A DNA stretch of 64,000 bases from Candidatus Bathyarchaeota archaeon (GTDB taxonomy: Archaea > Thermoproteota > Bathyarchaeia > TCS64): assembly GCA_030739585.1 (NCBI GenBank), contig JASLYX010000006.1:1-64000 (forward strand), written 5' to 3'. Positions within the stretch are counted from its first letter, which is position 1, and each line of letters begins with the position of its first letter. The notes beneath the pieces are model-generated. The model searched no databases and was not told the DNA's origin. It saw nothing but the letters and a program-made list of their open reading frames with translations. A program made the translations under genes and the position numbers. Positions 8,093-16,097 of the stretch are shown here, one piece after another.

Positions 8093-8785
8093 TTGGAGTA
8101 TGAGATCAAATATAATCCCAGCTATTCGATGCTGGTTTTGGATCTAGATGATGGAGAAAGAATCACAGGGGAAGCGGGTTCGCTAACCTATATGACTCCC
8201 AATATTGAAGTAGAAACTCGTACTAGAGAGAAGAGTCTATTTGGGACACTCAAAACTAGCCTCTTAGGCGGTCAAAGTCTCTTCGTAACTGATTTTACGT
8301 CAAGAGGAGGTAAAGGCCAGATCGCCCTCGGTGCTGCTCCCATTGGAGATATAAAAAAGTTTGAAGTAAACCCAAATCAAGGTTGGATCATCGAGAGATC
8401 TTCTTATTTGGCATCCTCGAATCAGGTTGAATTAGATATCAGATGGGAGGGGTTCAGTAGGGGTCTCTTTGGACAAGGCCTCTTTATGGTCAAAACAAGC
8501 GGATCAGGAGACCTGTTCATTAATACATTTGGAGCAATCGATGAACACAAACTCGGGCCTGGAGAAAAGCTGGTTGTTGACAACTTTCACCTAGTTGCCT
8601 TCAGCGATACCTGTAATTATCAAGTCAAGAAGTTTGGGGACTGGAAAGAGACAATCTTTAGTGGAGAAGGTCTAGTTACTCACATTGAGGGCCCAGGGGC
8701 AGTCTATATTCAGACTAAAAATCTCAGAGAATTTGTTGACTGGTTATGGGTCTTAATCAGGCCTAGAATCTCTGCGCATAAATAG
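8093..8785 (+). CDS. AIM24 / TIGR00266 family protein
   Basis: A 230-residue all-beta protein of the family found in bacteria, archaea and (as AIM24) mitochondria; molecular role poorly defined. Recognisable parts include the early strand-rich EAGSLTYMTPNIEVETRT, the LLGGQSLFVTDF segment and late GEKLVVDNFHLVAFSD. Translation must start at TTG 8093: an in-frame TGA lies a few codons upstream and no ATG fits the conserved N-terminus. It stands alone and ends TAG. Confidence 0.85.
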   Translation: MEYEIKYNPSYSMLVLDLDDGERITGEAGSLTYMTPNIEVETRTREKSLFGTLKTSLLGGQSLFVTDFTSRGGKGQIALGAAPIGDIKKFEVNPNQGWIIERSSYLASSNQVELDIRWEGFSRGLFGQGLFMVKTSGSGDLFINTFGAIDEHKLGPGEKLVVDNFHLVAFSDTCNYQVKKFGDWKETIFSGEGLVTHIEGPGAVYIQTKNLREFVDWLWVLIRPRISAHK

Positions 8786-8876
8786 TTGGTTCCCACTGAG
8801 CTCGTCGCATACCCAACTGAGGAGAATTCAGATCTGAGTATAATCATTATAAATCATATTTAAATTCGCTAATAGT

Positions 8877-9041
8877 TTGGAGAGGAAGACCCAAGGCCAC
8901 AATACATCCCAGATTTTAGAGCCGGCACGCGTGGTCACCGTGGCCTCTTGGCATTATAGGGAATATGTCCATCGGAATCAAGAAGAACCTATCAAAGATA
9001 TATCCGAACCTAAAGAAGAGTTACTCATCGAGATCACTTAA
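8877..9041 (+). CDS. Small hypothetical protein (54 aa)
   Basis: Open frame from TTG 8877 to TAA 9039-9041. The peptide includes ILEPARVVTVASWHYREY and an acidic helical end (EEPIKDISEPKEELLIEIT). A TATA-like TCATATTTAAATT sits about 15-25 nt before the TTG, implying a nearly leaderless message. No family recognised. Coding is supported by composition and promoter spacing only. Confidence 0.4.
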   Translation: MERKTQGHNTSQILEPARVVTVASWHYREYVHRNQEEPIKDISEPKEELLIEIT

Positions 9042-9139
9042 AACAGTTCACCTATATATTTTTGACCGACCACTAGGAATTGTTTGAGCCACACGGGAAA
9101 CCCTCTTAACCAGCGCAGAGAAATACAGATGGATAAAAC

Positions 9140-9319
9140 ATGCCTTTAGTAGAGATCAAGTGGTGGGCTGGCAGGGACAACGCAACCAAGGCCAAGACTA
9201 TCGAACTAGTGACCAATGCGATATGCGAAGCATGCAATTGTAGCCCAGATGCCGTTACCGTTATCATCCAGGACTTCGACAAGGCCGGTTGGGGTAAAAG
9301 CGGAAAACCTTCGGGCTAA
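9140..9319 (+). CDS. 4-oxalocrotonate tautomerase family protein (59 aa)
   Basis: ATG 9140 to TAA 9317-9319. It begins MPLVEIKWWAGRD, with the Pro that becomes the N-terminal catalytic base after Met removal; the length (about 60), the helix KAKTIELVTNAICEA and the strand AVTVIIQDFDKAGWGKSGK all match 4-OT/YwhB-type tautomerases, which form hexamers and act on enol/keto acids or dehalogenation products. It sits 120 bp before two amidohydrolase genes; a catabolic link is inference. A T-rich terminator follows. Confidence 0.8.
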   Translation: MPLVEIKWWAGRDNATKAKTIELVTNAICEACNCSPDAVTVIIQDFDKAGWGKSGKPSG

Positions 9320-9330
9320 ACCAGAGCCCA

Positions 9331-9342
9331 TTTTTATTTTTT
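9331..9342 (+). terminator. Poly-T terminator after the tautomerase gene
   Basis: A TTTTTATTTTTT run begins 11 nt after the tautomerase stop, with a weak GGCT/AGCC inverted repeat just before it. Archaeal RNA polymerase commonly stops at such T tracts. Confidence 0.45.
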
Positions 9343-9440
9343 CAATCCATTCCAGTTCATGCTATTAGGTTAGCCTTGTCAAGTTTCCTACGAGCATCAT
9401 AAATTACCATAAACATATAGCAGAAAGAGACACATGGCGA

Positions 9441-10907
9441 ATGAACTTCATGCTGACCAAGATTAAGGCAAGCTACGTGGTTGGATTCGATGGTGTAGGC
9501 CACAGGATAATCCGGGACGGCGTCGTTGTCTACGAGGATGACCTGGTCCTATATGTTGGGAAATCATTCAGAGATCCAGTGGATGAGACCATTGAGGCCC
9601 GTGGACGCCTCGTCTGCCCCGGCTTTGTGAACATCCACGCTTTGACGAGCCTGTGTATCACCCATTTCCGCACAGACGGATTGGGAACGAAAAGACAAAC
9701 GAGCTCTAAGGAGACCATGCTTAGGGGTCTCAAGAAGCCCAAGGTATATTTTGAGGGGAACGATCTTGACGTAAGTGTCCGTTTCAGCTTCGCTGAGCTC
9801 CTTAAGGGAGGTGCAACCACAATCTGTGAGATCACCAGCTTTGGGACATCTGGGTTTCAACCCCCTCGTGGGCAAGCGGAGCTCTTCGTTGACATCGCGG
9901 GAGAGATGGGGGCGAGGGCCTATATCTCTCACCCCCACACAGATATGCAGCTCTATACCAACGATGATGGCTCGACCTTATACTATTTAGATGAGGAGGC
10001 GGGGTTGAGGGCTCTCGCAGACGCCCTTACGTTCTGTGATGATTACGAGGGGGCTCACGACGACAGAGTGAGGACAATGCTGTTCCCATACAAGTTCGAT
10101 GCCTGCTCCGAGGACCTCCTCCGTGAGACGAAGCGCGCAGCCCTGAAGAAGGACATCCCCATTCATATGCACACCTCCCAATATCTCCCAGAGTACTATG
10201 AGAGCCTTCGCCGCTACGGGAGGACCCCCATCCGCTTCCTCTATGATATCGGGTTCTTGGGTCCAAAAACCATCATCACACATGCCCTATATACCAGCAT
10301 GAACCCGGTTTCCCCTGCCCCCGACACCGTCATAGGGGATCCCCGCGACATTACCATGATGGCGGAGAGCGGGGCCACCTTAGGACACACCCCCATGATC
10401 TGGGCCAGGATCGGGCTGATGCTTCACACATATGCCAAGTACCGGAACGCAGGCATCAATATAGGGATAGGCACTGACGCTTTCCCCATGGACATGATAA
10501 TGGAGATGAGATGTGCAGCCCTTTTAGGAAAGATCGCGGATAGGCACCGGACCGCTGTTACAGCCAGAGATGTTTTTGATGCCGCCACCCTAGGGGGCGC
10601 AAAGGCATTGGAGAGGGATGACCTAGGACGCCTCTCCCCAGGGGCGAAGGCGGACATTGTGGTGGTAGACCTCAGGGGGATGCATACGGCTATGAACGAC
10701 GATCCCATCAGGACCCTTGTCTACTTCGCGAGTCAAAGGGACATTGAGACGGTCATTGTAAACGGCAAAACTCTGGTAGAGGACCGGAGAATCTCCGGTC
10801 TCGACGAGGAAAAGCTCTCGGCTGAGGCGAACAAGGTGAACCAAGCCTGGAAGGAACGGAGCGGCACAGTCTACGCTGAGTCCTACCAAGAGTGGGCGGG
10901 ATATTAA
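9441..10907 (+). CDS. Amidohydrolase family protein A (HxH motif reads H-A-L)
   Basis: A 488-residue member of the ATZ/TRZ-like (cytosine-deaminase/chlorohydrolase related) amidohydrolases. Late metal ligands look normal: a His in IPIHMHTSQY, a His in TIITHALY and an Asp in IGIGTDAFPMD, and the C-terminal AKADIVVVDL is the usual composite domain. The first metal motif, normally N-x-H-x-H, reads GFVNIHALTS near residue 67, so the second His is Leu. The next gene starts 1 nt after its stop, so the two are co-translated. Substrate unknown; an active single-metal deaminase, or a subunit working with its neighbour, are both possible. Confidence 0.85.
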   Translation: MNFMLTKIKASYVVGFDGVGHRIIRDGVVVYEDDLVLYVGKSFRDPVDETIEARGRLVCPGFVNIHALTSLCITHFRTDGLGTKRQTSSKETMLRGLKKPKVYFEGNDLDVSVRFSFAELLKGGATTICEITSFGTSGFQPPRGQAELFVDIAGEMGARAYISHPHTDMQLYTNDDGSTLYYLDEEAGLRALADALTFCDDYEGAHDDRVRTMLFPYKFDACSEDLLRETKRAALKKDIPIHMHTSQYLPEYYESLRRYGRTPIRFLYDIGFLGPKTIITHALYTSMNPVSPAPDTVIGDPRDITMMAESGATLGHTPMIWARIGLMLHTYAKYRNAGINIGIGTDAFPMDMIMEMRCAALLGKIADRHRTAVTARDVFDAATLGGAKALERDDLGRLSPGAKADIVVVDLRGMHTAMNDDPIRTLVYFASQRDIETVIVNGKTLVEDRRISGLDEEKLSAEANKVNQAWKERSGTVYAESYQEWAGY

Positions 10908-10908
10908 G

Positions 10909-12402
10909 TTGGCAAAGGTTTCCGTGGACACTCTCGTCCTCGGAGGCACTCTCCTCCCTATGAACCGAGCTGGCACAATTCTTAAGGACGGAGGCCTCGC
11001 CATCACCGGCGATAGGATTACAGACGTTGATTATTGTCACAGACTTAGGAAAAAGTACACCGCGGAAAGAACTATCGATGCCCGGAGAACCGCGATCATC
11101 CCTGGGCTTGTAGATACCTATGGTCATGCAGGCCACGGTCTCATCCGGGGGCTATATCACCCTATCCATGGCTGGCCAGCGGGCCATCTATATTGGCACG
11201 CCACTACCGACCGGTGGTGGTACGCCGAGGCCCAACTCGCCGCCACCGAGCGTCTCAGCTTTGGAGTCACTACCGGGGCATCTATCATCGGGTCCACTCC
11301 TGCTCGCACCGATAGTCCTATATTCGCAATTAGAAACGCAGAAGCCTACTCCAAAGTCGGCATAAGGGCTGTGCTAGGAGTAGGCCCCCCGGATCAATTC
11401 ATTCCCCACATCCCTACACCGTGGAGCGGCACCCACTTTGAGGGCGGCCAGTGGTTCGAGAGGACCTTCACCCACGAGGATGCGGTCGCCAACTCCGTGG
11501 AGGTCATCAAGAAGTGGCACAAGGGTGCAAACGGACGAATCAAGATAGCCCTCGCTCCGGCTTACCTCTTCGGACGCCACACGAATCGAGGCAGATTCGC
11601 TTATGAATACAAGCCGGAAGACATCCCCGTTATGGTGGAGAGAGGTGAGGAGATGAGGGAACTTGCAGACCTTTACGGGGTCCAGATTCATACTCACATC
11701 TTCGCGGGATCAGTTGAATTCGCCTTGGAAAACTTTGGAGAGGAGACAGTAGATGGGCTCCTAGGACCCGACGTGGTGGTGGCCCATGGGAACGGTCTTA
11801 GCTCCCGGGAGGTGGAGGCCCTAGGCAGGAACCAGTGCGGCGTCGCAACCGCTCCCTCCACCGCCGAGAACGTCTGGTACGGCTACCCCCCGATCATGGG
11901 GTTACTGGAGGCGGGAGCAAATGTCTCAATATCCACCGACGGTTCTGCTCCCCGCTTCAGTTTTGACATCTTCAAAGACATCCACCGAGCAATGTGGCAC
12001 CAATGGATGATCCACGGCACTCAGACTGTACTCCCTGTGGGAAAAGCCCTCAGGATGGTCACCATTGATGCTGCAAGAGTCCTCGGCATGAGTGATGAGG
12101 TCGGCTCCCTAGAGCCCGGGAAAAAGGCTGACGTTACTCTGGTGAACCTTGATAAGCCCCACCTCTCCCCGGAGACTTTTGTCCCAAATCTTCTCGCTTA
12201 CTATGCCAACGGCAACGACGTGGACACTGTTATGGTAGATGGAGTGATTCTGATGGAGAAAAGGGAAATCTTGAGTATTGACAGGGAAAAAGTAATGAAG
12301 CTTGCTCGGGAGGAGGCCGAAAATGCTTTTGATCGAGTAGACCTAGAGAAATACAAGGAGGCGGACCACAATTTCTGGCATGGGATCCACTACGAGGAGT
12401 AA
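10909..12402 (+). CDS. Amidohydrolase family protein B (HxH motif reads Y-G-H)
   Basis: A 497-residue amidohydrolase related to protein A but diverged. It starts at TTG 10909, one base after the upstream stop. The first metal motif reads GLVDTYGHAGHG (about 66-77): Tyr replaces the first His while the second His is kept, the mirror image of protein A. Other ligands are present (VQIHTHIF, VVVAHGNG, ISTDGSAPRF) and the C-terminal KKADVTLVNL domain is complete. Its TAA overlaps an ATG (TAATG) that opens a decayed frame. Probably acts in a complex with A on the same substrate class; inference. Confidence 0.82.
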   Translation: MAKVSVDTLVLGGTLLPMNRAGTILKDGGLAITGDRITDVDYCHRLRKKYTAERTIDARRTAIIPGLVDTYGHAGHGLIRGLYHPIHGWPAGHLYWHATTDRWWYAEAQLAATERLSFGVTTGASIIGSTPARTDSPIFAIRNAEAYSKVGIRAVLGVGPPDQFIPHIPTPWSGTHFEGGQWFERTFTHEDAVANSVEVIKKWHKGANGRIKIALAPAYLFGRHTNRGRFAYEYKPEDIPVMVERGEEMRELADLYGVQIHTHIFAGSVEFALENFGEETVDGLLGPDVVVAHGNGLSSREVEALGRNQCGVATAPSTAENVWYGYPPIMGLLEAGANVSISTDGSAPRFSFDIFKDIHRAMWHQWMIHGTQTVLPVGKALRMVTIDAARVLGMSDEVGSLEPGKKADVTLVNLDKPHLSPETFVPNLLAYYANGNDVDTVMVDGVILMEKREILSIDREKVMKLAREEAENAFDRVDLEKYKEADHNFWHGIHYEE

Positions 12403-12697
12403 TGATCATACCTTCCGATATCCCCGTGACGGTCTACAATGCTGCGCTTGACACCCATGTGGGATTATGGATGACGCAAATACACACCTCAAAGCTTCTA
12501 AGAATAAGCCCATGATACTAACATTCATCGCAGATGACATCTAGGGGCGACGTCTATACCAGAAGGTGAACGGTGTAGATAACACCCCGTCTCCCCTAAA
12601 TACACCATTCCTGAGGATGAAAGACCTACTCTTTATGGACCAGGGAGACTACTTGGGTGAAATACCTGAATTACTGAACAAGCCATACTTCCCCTGA
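12402..12697 (+). pseudogene. Decayed coupled ORF with frame change and in-frame TAG
   Basis: An ATG at 12402 overlaps the stop of amidohydrolase B and reads 37 codons (MIIPSDIPVTVYNAALDTHV...). In the overlapping frame an ATG at 12467 continues for 76 codons to TGA 12695-12697, broken only by TAG at 12542-12544; the part after the TAG still looks protein-like (MKDLLFMDQGDYLGEIPELL). This suggests a former third gene of the operon carrying one frameshift and one nonsense change. Family not recognised. Confidence 0.35.
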
Positions 12698-12751
12698 GGC
12701 ATGATCTGCTTTGTAATGAATTTGCGCAAAAACTACCCAAGTGATTGATGT

Positions 12752-13094
12752 TTGAATTGCCAGTTTTGCGGAGACGAGATCAAGGACAACCATAAATTCT
12801 GCTCTGACTGCGGCACGACTATCTCCCCTGAGGCTCTAGACTTCATTATAACCACGACGCCCACAATCTAGGGATACAAGATCAAAAAGGTTATGGGGGT
12901 TGTGACTTGGTCTCACTCCACGGACCTGGGGCGTTATTGGGAAAGTCATAGCCGGAATCGAATCTATATTAGATGGGGAGGTAACGGCCTTCACTACAGA
13001 GCTCGAGAAGGCGAGGATGGAGGCTATAGAGAGGGTGAAGAACAAGGCCTTAGCTCTGGGGGACAACGCTATAGTGGGGATTGACCTTGAGACA
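12752..13094 (+). pseudogene. 5' part of broken zinc-ribbon/YbjQ gene
   Basis: Begins with a zinc ribbon, CQFCG then CSDCG (CxxC pairs at residues 3-6 and 17-20), followed by a YbjQ (DUF74 heavy-metal-binding-like) domain. The domain is broken by TAG at 12869-12871, where the intact paralogue at 13281-13640 has Gln in TTPSIQGYK, and by a frameshift near 12930. Past the frameshift the frame reads GKVIAGIESILDGEVTAF and ends at DLET, where homology stops abruptly; the missing C-terminus is found 0.85 kb downstream. Confidence 0.75.
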
Positions 13095-13940
13095 TATAGT
13101 GTGTAAAACTAAAGAGTGATATGTTGAACGATATGAGCAAGATCATTCCGTAGAGGACATTCAGTTTCCAGTATGAGTTAAGAAAAGATAAAGTCTTAAG
13201 ACCTTATTTAGATTGCACTTCGCTTATCAGATCCGCTAAAAGTTCGTCTTTACCTAATAGGTGGACATGTCTTTTCAGCGTTAATGGGAGTAACGTGTTG
13301 GTTCTGGTTCAACCACTACGGCAGTTCCCGTGGCTGAGATGACCATGATACTCATCTTCGCTGAACCCATTTCAGAGGTCTCTAAGTCTATCCCAACGAT
13401 AGCGTTAGCACCTAGTTTCTCTGCATTTTCAATGACACGTTTTATAGCTTCGAGTCTAGCTTTTTCTATCTCTACCGTGAAAGCAGAAACCTCACCGCCT
13501 CGAAGAGCTTCGATCGATCCCCAGATCTGTCCTCCGACTCCCCTTGTTCTCGGAGATAACCCGGTTACTAATCCAAGTACCTTTGTTATTTTATATCCCT
13601 GTATTGACGGGGTGGTAACTATCTTATCACTACTAATCATTTTTTTTATTCACCATAATAAATCATGTCCTGACAGTAATAAAGGCATTTAAGCGTGATA
13701 TCTCTTTGGAGACCCAGGTAACGTACCAATTTGTGTTCGTAATAGTAATCTTGCCCCTTCTCTTAGTGCTTCAGTTCTACTTATATTCAATCCATTCTTC
13801 CCATTCTGAACTAATTTCCCAGAGTTCATATAGAGACCGTTCGTTATCATATGCAGATCGTTCACCTTTGACATCCATCAAAGCCCATTTCTTTCCAGAG
13901 CGATCCTTATACATGGATATTGGACCATGTGCATCTCGCA
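13095..13940. other. About 846-bp segment interrupting the zinc-ribbon/YbjQ gene
   Basis: The broken YbjQ-like frame runs to 13094 and resumes at 13941 with the expected next residues. The intervening block holds the intact minus-strand YbjQ gene and small minus-strand frames. A CAT trinucleotide is shared at both junctions (13093-13095 and 13939-13941), which may be a minimal target duplication or chance. No terminal inverted repeats or transposase are visible, so the mechanism is open. Confidence 0.5.
13281..13640 (-). CDS. YbjQ/DUF74 heavy-metal-binding domain protein
   Basis: An intact 119-residue single-domain protein. Family segments are IVTTPSIQGYKITKVLGLVTG at the N-terminus, the helix KARLEAIKRVIENAEKLGAN and the core strand AIVGIDLETSEMG. 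YbjQ proteins form pentamers of uncertain function. Minus-strand promoter sequence GATTTATTATGG lies about 25-30 nt before the ATG. It sits inside the segment that splits a diverged paralogue on the opposite strand. Confidence 0.85.
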   Translation of the reverse strand: MISSDKIVTTPSIQGYKITKVLGLVTGLSPRTRGVGGQIWGSIEALRGGEVSAFTVEIEKARLEAIKRVIENAEKLGANAIVGIDLETSEMGSAKMSIMVISATGTAVVVEPEPTRYSH

Positions 13941-13941
13941 T
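13689..13941 (-). pseudogene. Small frame of unknown function, probably frameshifted
   Basis: Two overlapping minus-strand frames look like one disrupted gene. The first (ATG 13941 to TAG 13777-13779, 54 codons) reads YKDRSGKKWALMDVKGERSA and ends EWEEWIEYK; the second, overlapping in another frame, continues SRTEALREGARLLLRTQIGT to TAA at 13689. The latter resembles the end of a ribbon-helix-helix DNA-binding domain. Its first ATG coincides exactly with the insertion junction, so the original N-terminus may be lost. Confidence 0.35.
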
Positions 13942-14021
13942 CTGAAGTGGGCGGCAAGATGAGTATCGTCATAATATCCGTCACGGGGACCGCCGTCTTT
14001 GTGGACCCCGAAGAACACTAA
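13941..14021 (+). pseudogene. 3' part of broken zinc-ribbon/YbjQ gene
   Basis: Reads SEVGGKMSIVIISVTGTAVF and ends DPEEH plus TAA at 14019-14021. It aligns residue for residue with the C-terminus of the intact paralogue (SEMGSAKMSIMVISATGTAV), so it is the missing end of the gene that stops at 13094. Confidence 0.7.
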
Positions 14022-14284
14022 GCAAAGGTAGACTACTGCGTGCCGGATACGACCTTTGCATATCTAAGACCGCCTTGGGTTATCGAGATGTAGAGTATAG
14101 AAGTGTTTATTGTGGAGTTGGTGAAATATGACATTGCGGGGACTCACATATTAGTTGGTGTCAGCCTCCACCTATCTGAACTTTGTCCTAGATTTCTTTG
14201 ATTTTTACCTGCACAACTTCCAACATGCAGAACAAATCAACTGGAATAAAACGGAAAATTGGGTGCCTTCATAGAGAGAAAGGT

Positions 14285-15913
14285 TTAGAATTCTGGTCTG
14301 GGCTTTCCTCGCTTCTTATCGAGGCTTGCCTTCACAAGACCGTAGTAGGGTGGCGAAGGACTCCAGGGACGGCTTTTGAACTCAGGATGGAACTGGGTCC
14401 CAAGGAAGAAATAGAGCTCGGGTAGTAATAGGATCTCCTTGAGTCCCTTCTCCTTGCTCCAACCGGGGAAGACCGCTCCACCCTTTTCCAGTTTATCCCA
14501 GTACTCTGGGTTTACCTCCCATCGGTGCCTGTGGCGCTCTTTGATCTCCGTTGTATTGTACAGTTTGTGAGGAAGACTCCCTTCAGCCACAATTACCGTG
14601 TTGGCCCCAAGTCTCATGGTGCCCCCGAGTTCACTGATCTGCTTTTGTTCGGGCAGCAGATCAATGACGGGGTGAGGTGTTTCAGGTATACACTCTGTGC
14701 TAGCGGCGCCCTCGAGGCCTACCACGTACCGTGCGAACTCAACGGTTGCTAGTTGGAAGCCGTAACAGATGCCGAGGAAAGGCTTGTCTTTGGTACGGCA
14801 GTGGTTGATGGCGATAATCTTTCCTTCAGCGCCCCGCTGCCCAAATCCTCCGGGGACTAAGACCCCGTCATATCCTTCGAGAATCTTCACCTGCTTGATG
14901 TCCTCCTCAAAAAATTCGGTTTCAATCCAATCTATTTGAACTTTGCATCCTGCTTTTGCGGCGGCGTGACGGAGCGCTTCGTTGACGCTCACATAGCAAT
15001 CAGCAAGCTCGGCATACTTTCCGCACATTGCAATTTTTACCGTCTCAGTAGGCTCTTTAAATTCCTTAACCATGGCCTCCCACTTGGACCAGTCGGTCTC
15101 GGACTTTTTGAGCCCCAGGTAATCGCAGACGACTTGTCCCATACCCTGACTCTCAAGAACTAGGGGCAACTCGTAGAGGGTTTTCACATCTACTGAGGAG
15201 AATACCGCTTTTTCCTCGACGCTGCAGTAAAGGGCAATCTTCCTTTTAGGGTCCTCGAGAAGAGGCCCCCCTTCAGTTCTGGCCACAATGAGGTCGGGCT
15301 GGAGCCCGATGGCCCTTAATTCCTTGACACTGTGCTGGGTTGGTTTCGTCTTTGGTTCTCCCACCGCACTGAGGACAGGGACGAGGGTGACGTGAACCAG
15401 AAGGGTATTCCCCCGGGGTTCCTCGATCTTCATCTGCCTAAAGGCCTCAAGGAATGGGAGCCCCTCGATGTCTCCCACAGTGCCCCCGCACTCCACCAGG
15501 AGCACATCGGCGGTAGTCTCATCAGCTACTAATCTGAGGCGATGCTTAATCTCATCAGTGACATGGGGTATAATTTGAACACAGTGCCCTAGGTATCCCC
15601 CATTACGCTCCTTTTTGACTACGCTCTGATAGATCTTACCTGAAGTGATGTTATTAAGCCCTGTAAGCTTAACCCCAAGGAAACGTTCGTACGTCCCAAG
15701 GTCCATGTCGGCCTCATAGCCATCATCCAGGACAAAGACCTCACCGTGGATGTAAGGGTTCATGGTTCCTGCATCTACATTGAGGTAGGGATCACACTTG
15801 ACGGCGCTGACTTTTAATGCCCGGGCTTGGAGCATCTTTCCGATGGAGCAGGTGACCAGCCCCTTCCCAAGGCCACTCAAAACGCCCCCTGTAACAAAAA
15901 TATACTTGACCAA
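14285..15913 (-). CDS. pyrG: CTP synthase
   Basis: Makes CTP from UTP with glutamine nitrogen; 542 residues, normal length. The synthetase domain opens [16 protein letters not shown] with its P-loop, followed by [14 protein letters not shown]; the glutamine amidotransferase domain has the nucleophile Cys in [11 protein letters not shown] and the His/Glu pair in [12 protein letters not shown]. The start ATG at 15913 gives the canonical N-terminus. It is followed closely upstream by gpmI on the same strand but with a 184-bp gap, so probably separate promoters. Confidence 0.97.
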   Translation of the reverse strand: MVKYIFVTGGVLSGLGKGLVTCSIGKMLQARALKVSAVKCDPYLNVDAGTMNPYIHGEVFVLDDGYEADMDLGTYERFLGVKLTGLNNITSGKIYQSVVKKERNGGYLGHCVQIIPHVTDEIKHRLRLVADETTADVLLVECGGTVGDIEGLPFLEAFRQMKIEEPRGNTLLVHVTLVPVLSAVGEPKTKPTQHSVKELRAIGLQPDLIVARTEGGPLLEDPKRKIALYCSVEEKAVFSSVDVKTLYELPLVLESQGMGQVVCDYLGLKKSETDWSKWEAMVKEFKEPTETVKIAMCGKYAELADCYVSVNEALRHAAAKAGCKVQIDWIETEFFEEDIKQVKILEGYDGVLVPGGFGQRGAEGKIIAINHCRTKDKPFLGICYGFQLATVEFARYVVGLEGAASTECIPETPHPVIDLLPEQKQISELGGTMRLGANTVIVAEGSLPHKLYNTTEIKERHRHRWEVNPEYWDKLEKGGAVFPGWSKEKGLKEILLLPELYFFLGTQFHPEFKSRPWSPSPPYYGLVKASLDKKRGKPRPEF

Positions 15914-16097
15914 TTTTAAGACCTACCGATATACATATGTTTTTTGTATCTTGGAAATGTATCAAAACTTTTACAGGTTTCCTGCGCGATAGGCATGGAG
16001 AAGGTGCCTTCCGTCCAGTTTGAGCGGTGATTTGAGAATTTGAGGCGCATACCCATGGGTGGCATCCATAGGTGATAAGATTTTCGTGGATATGCAC

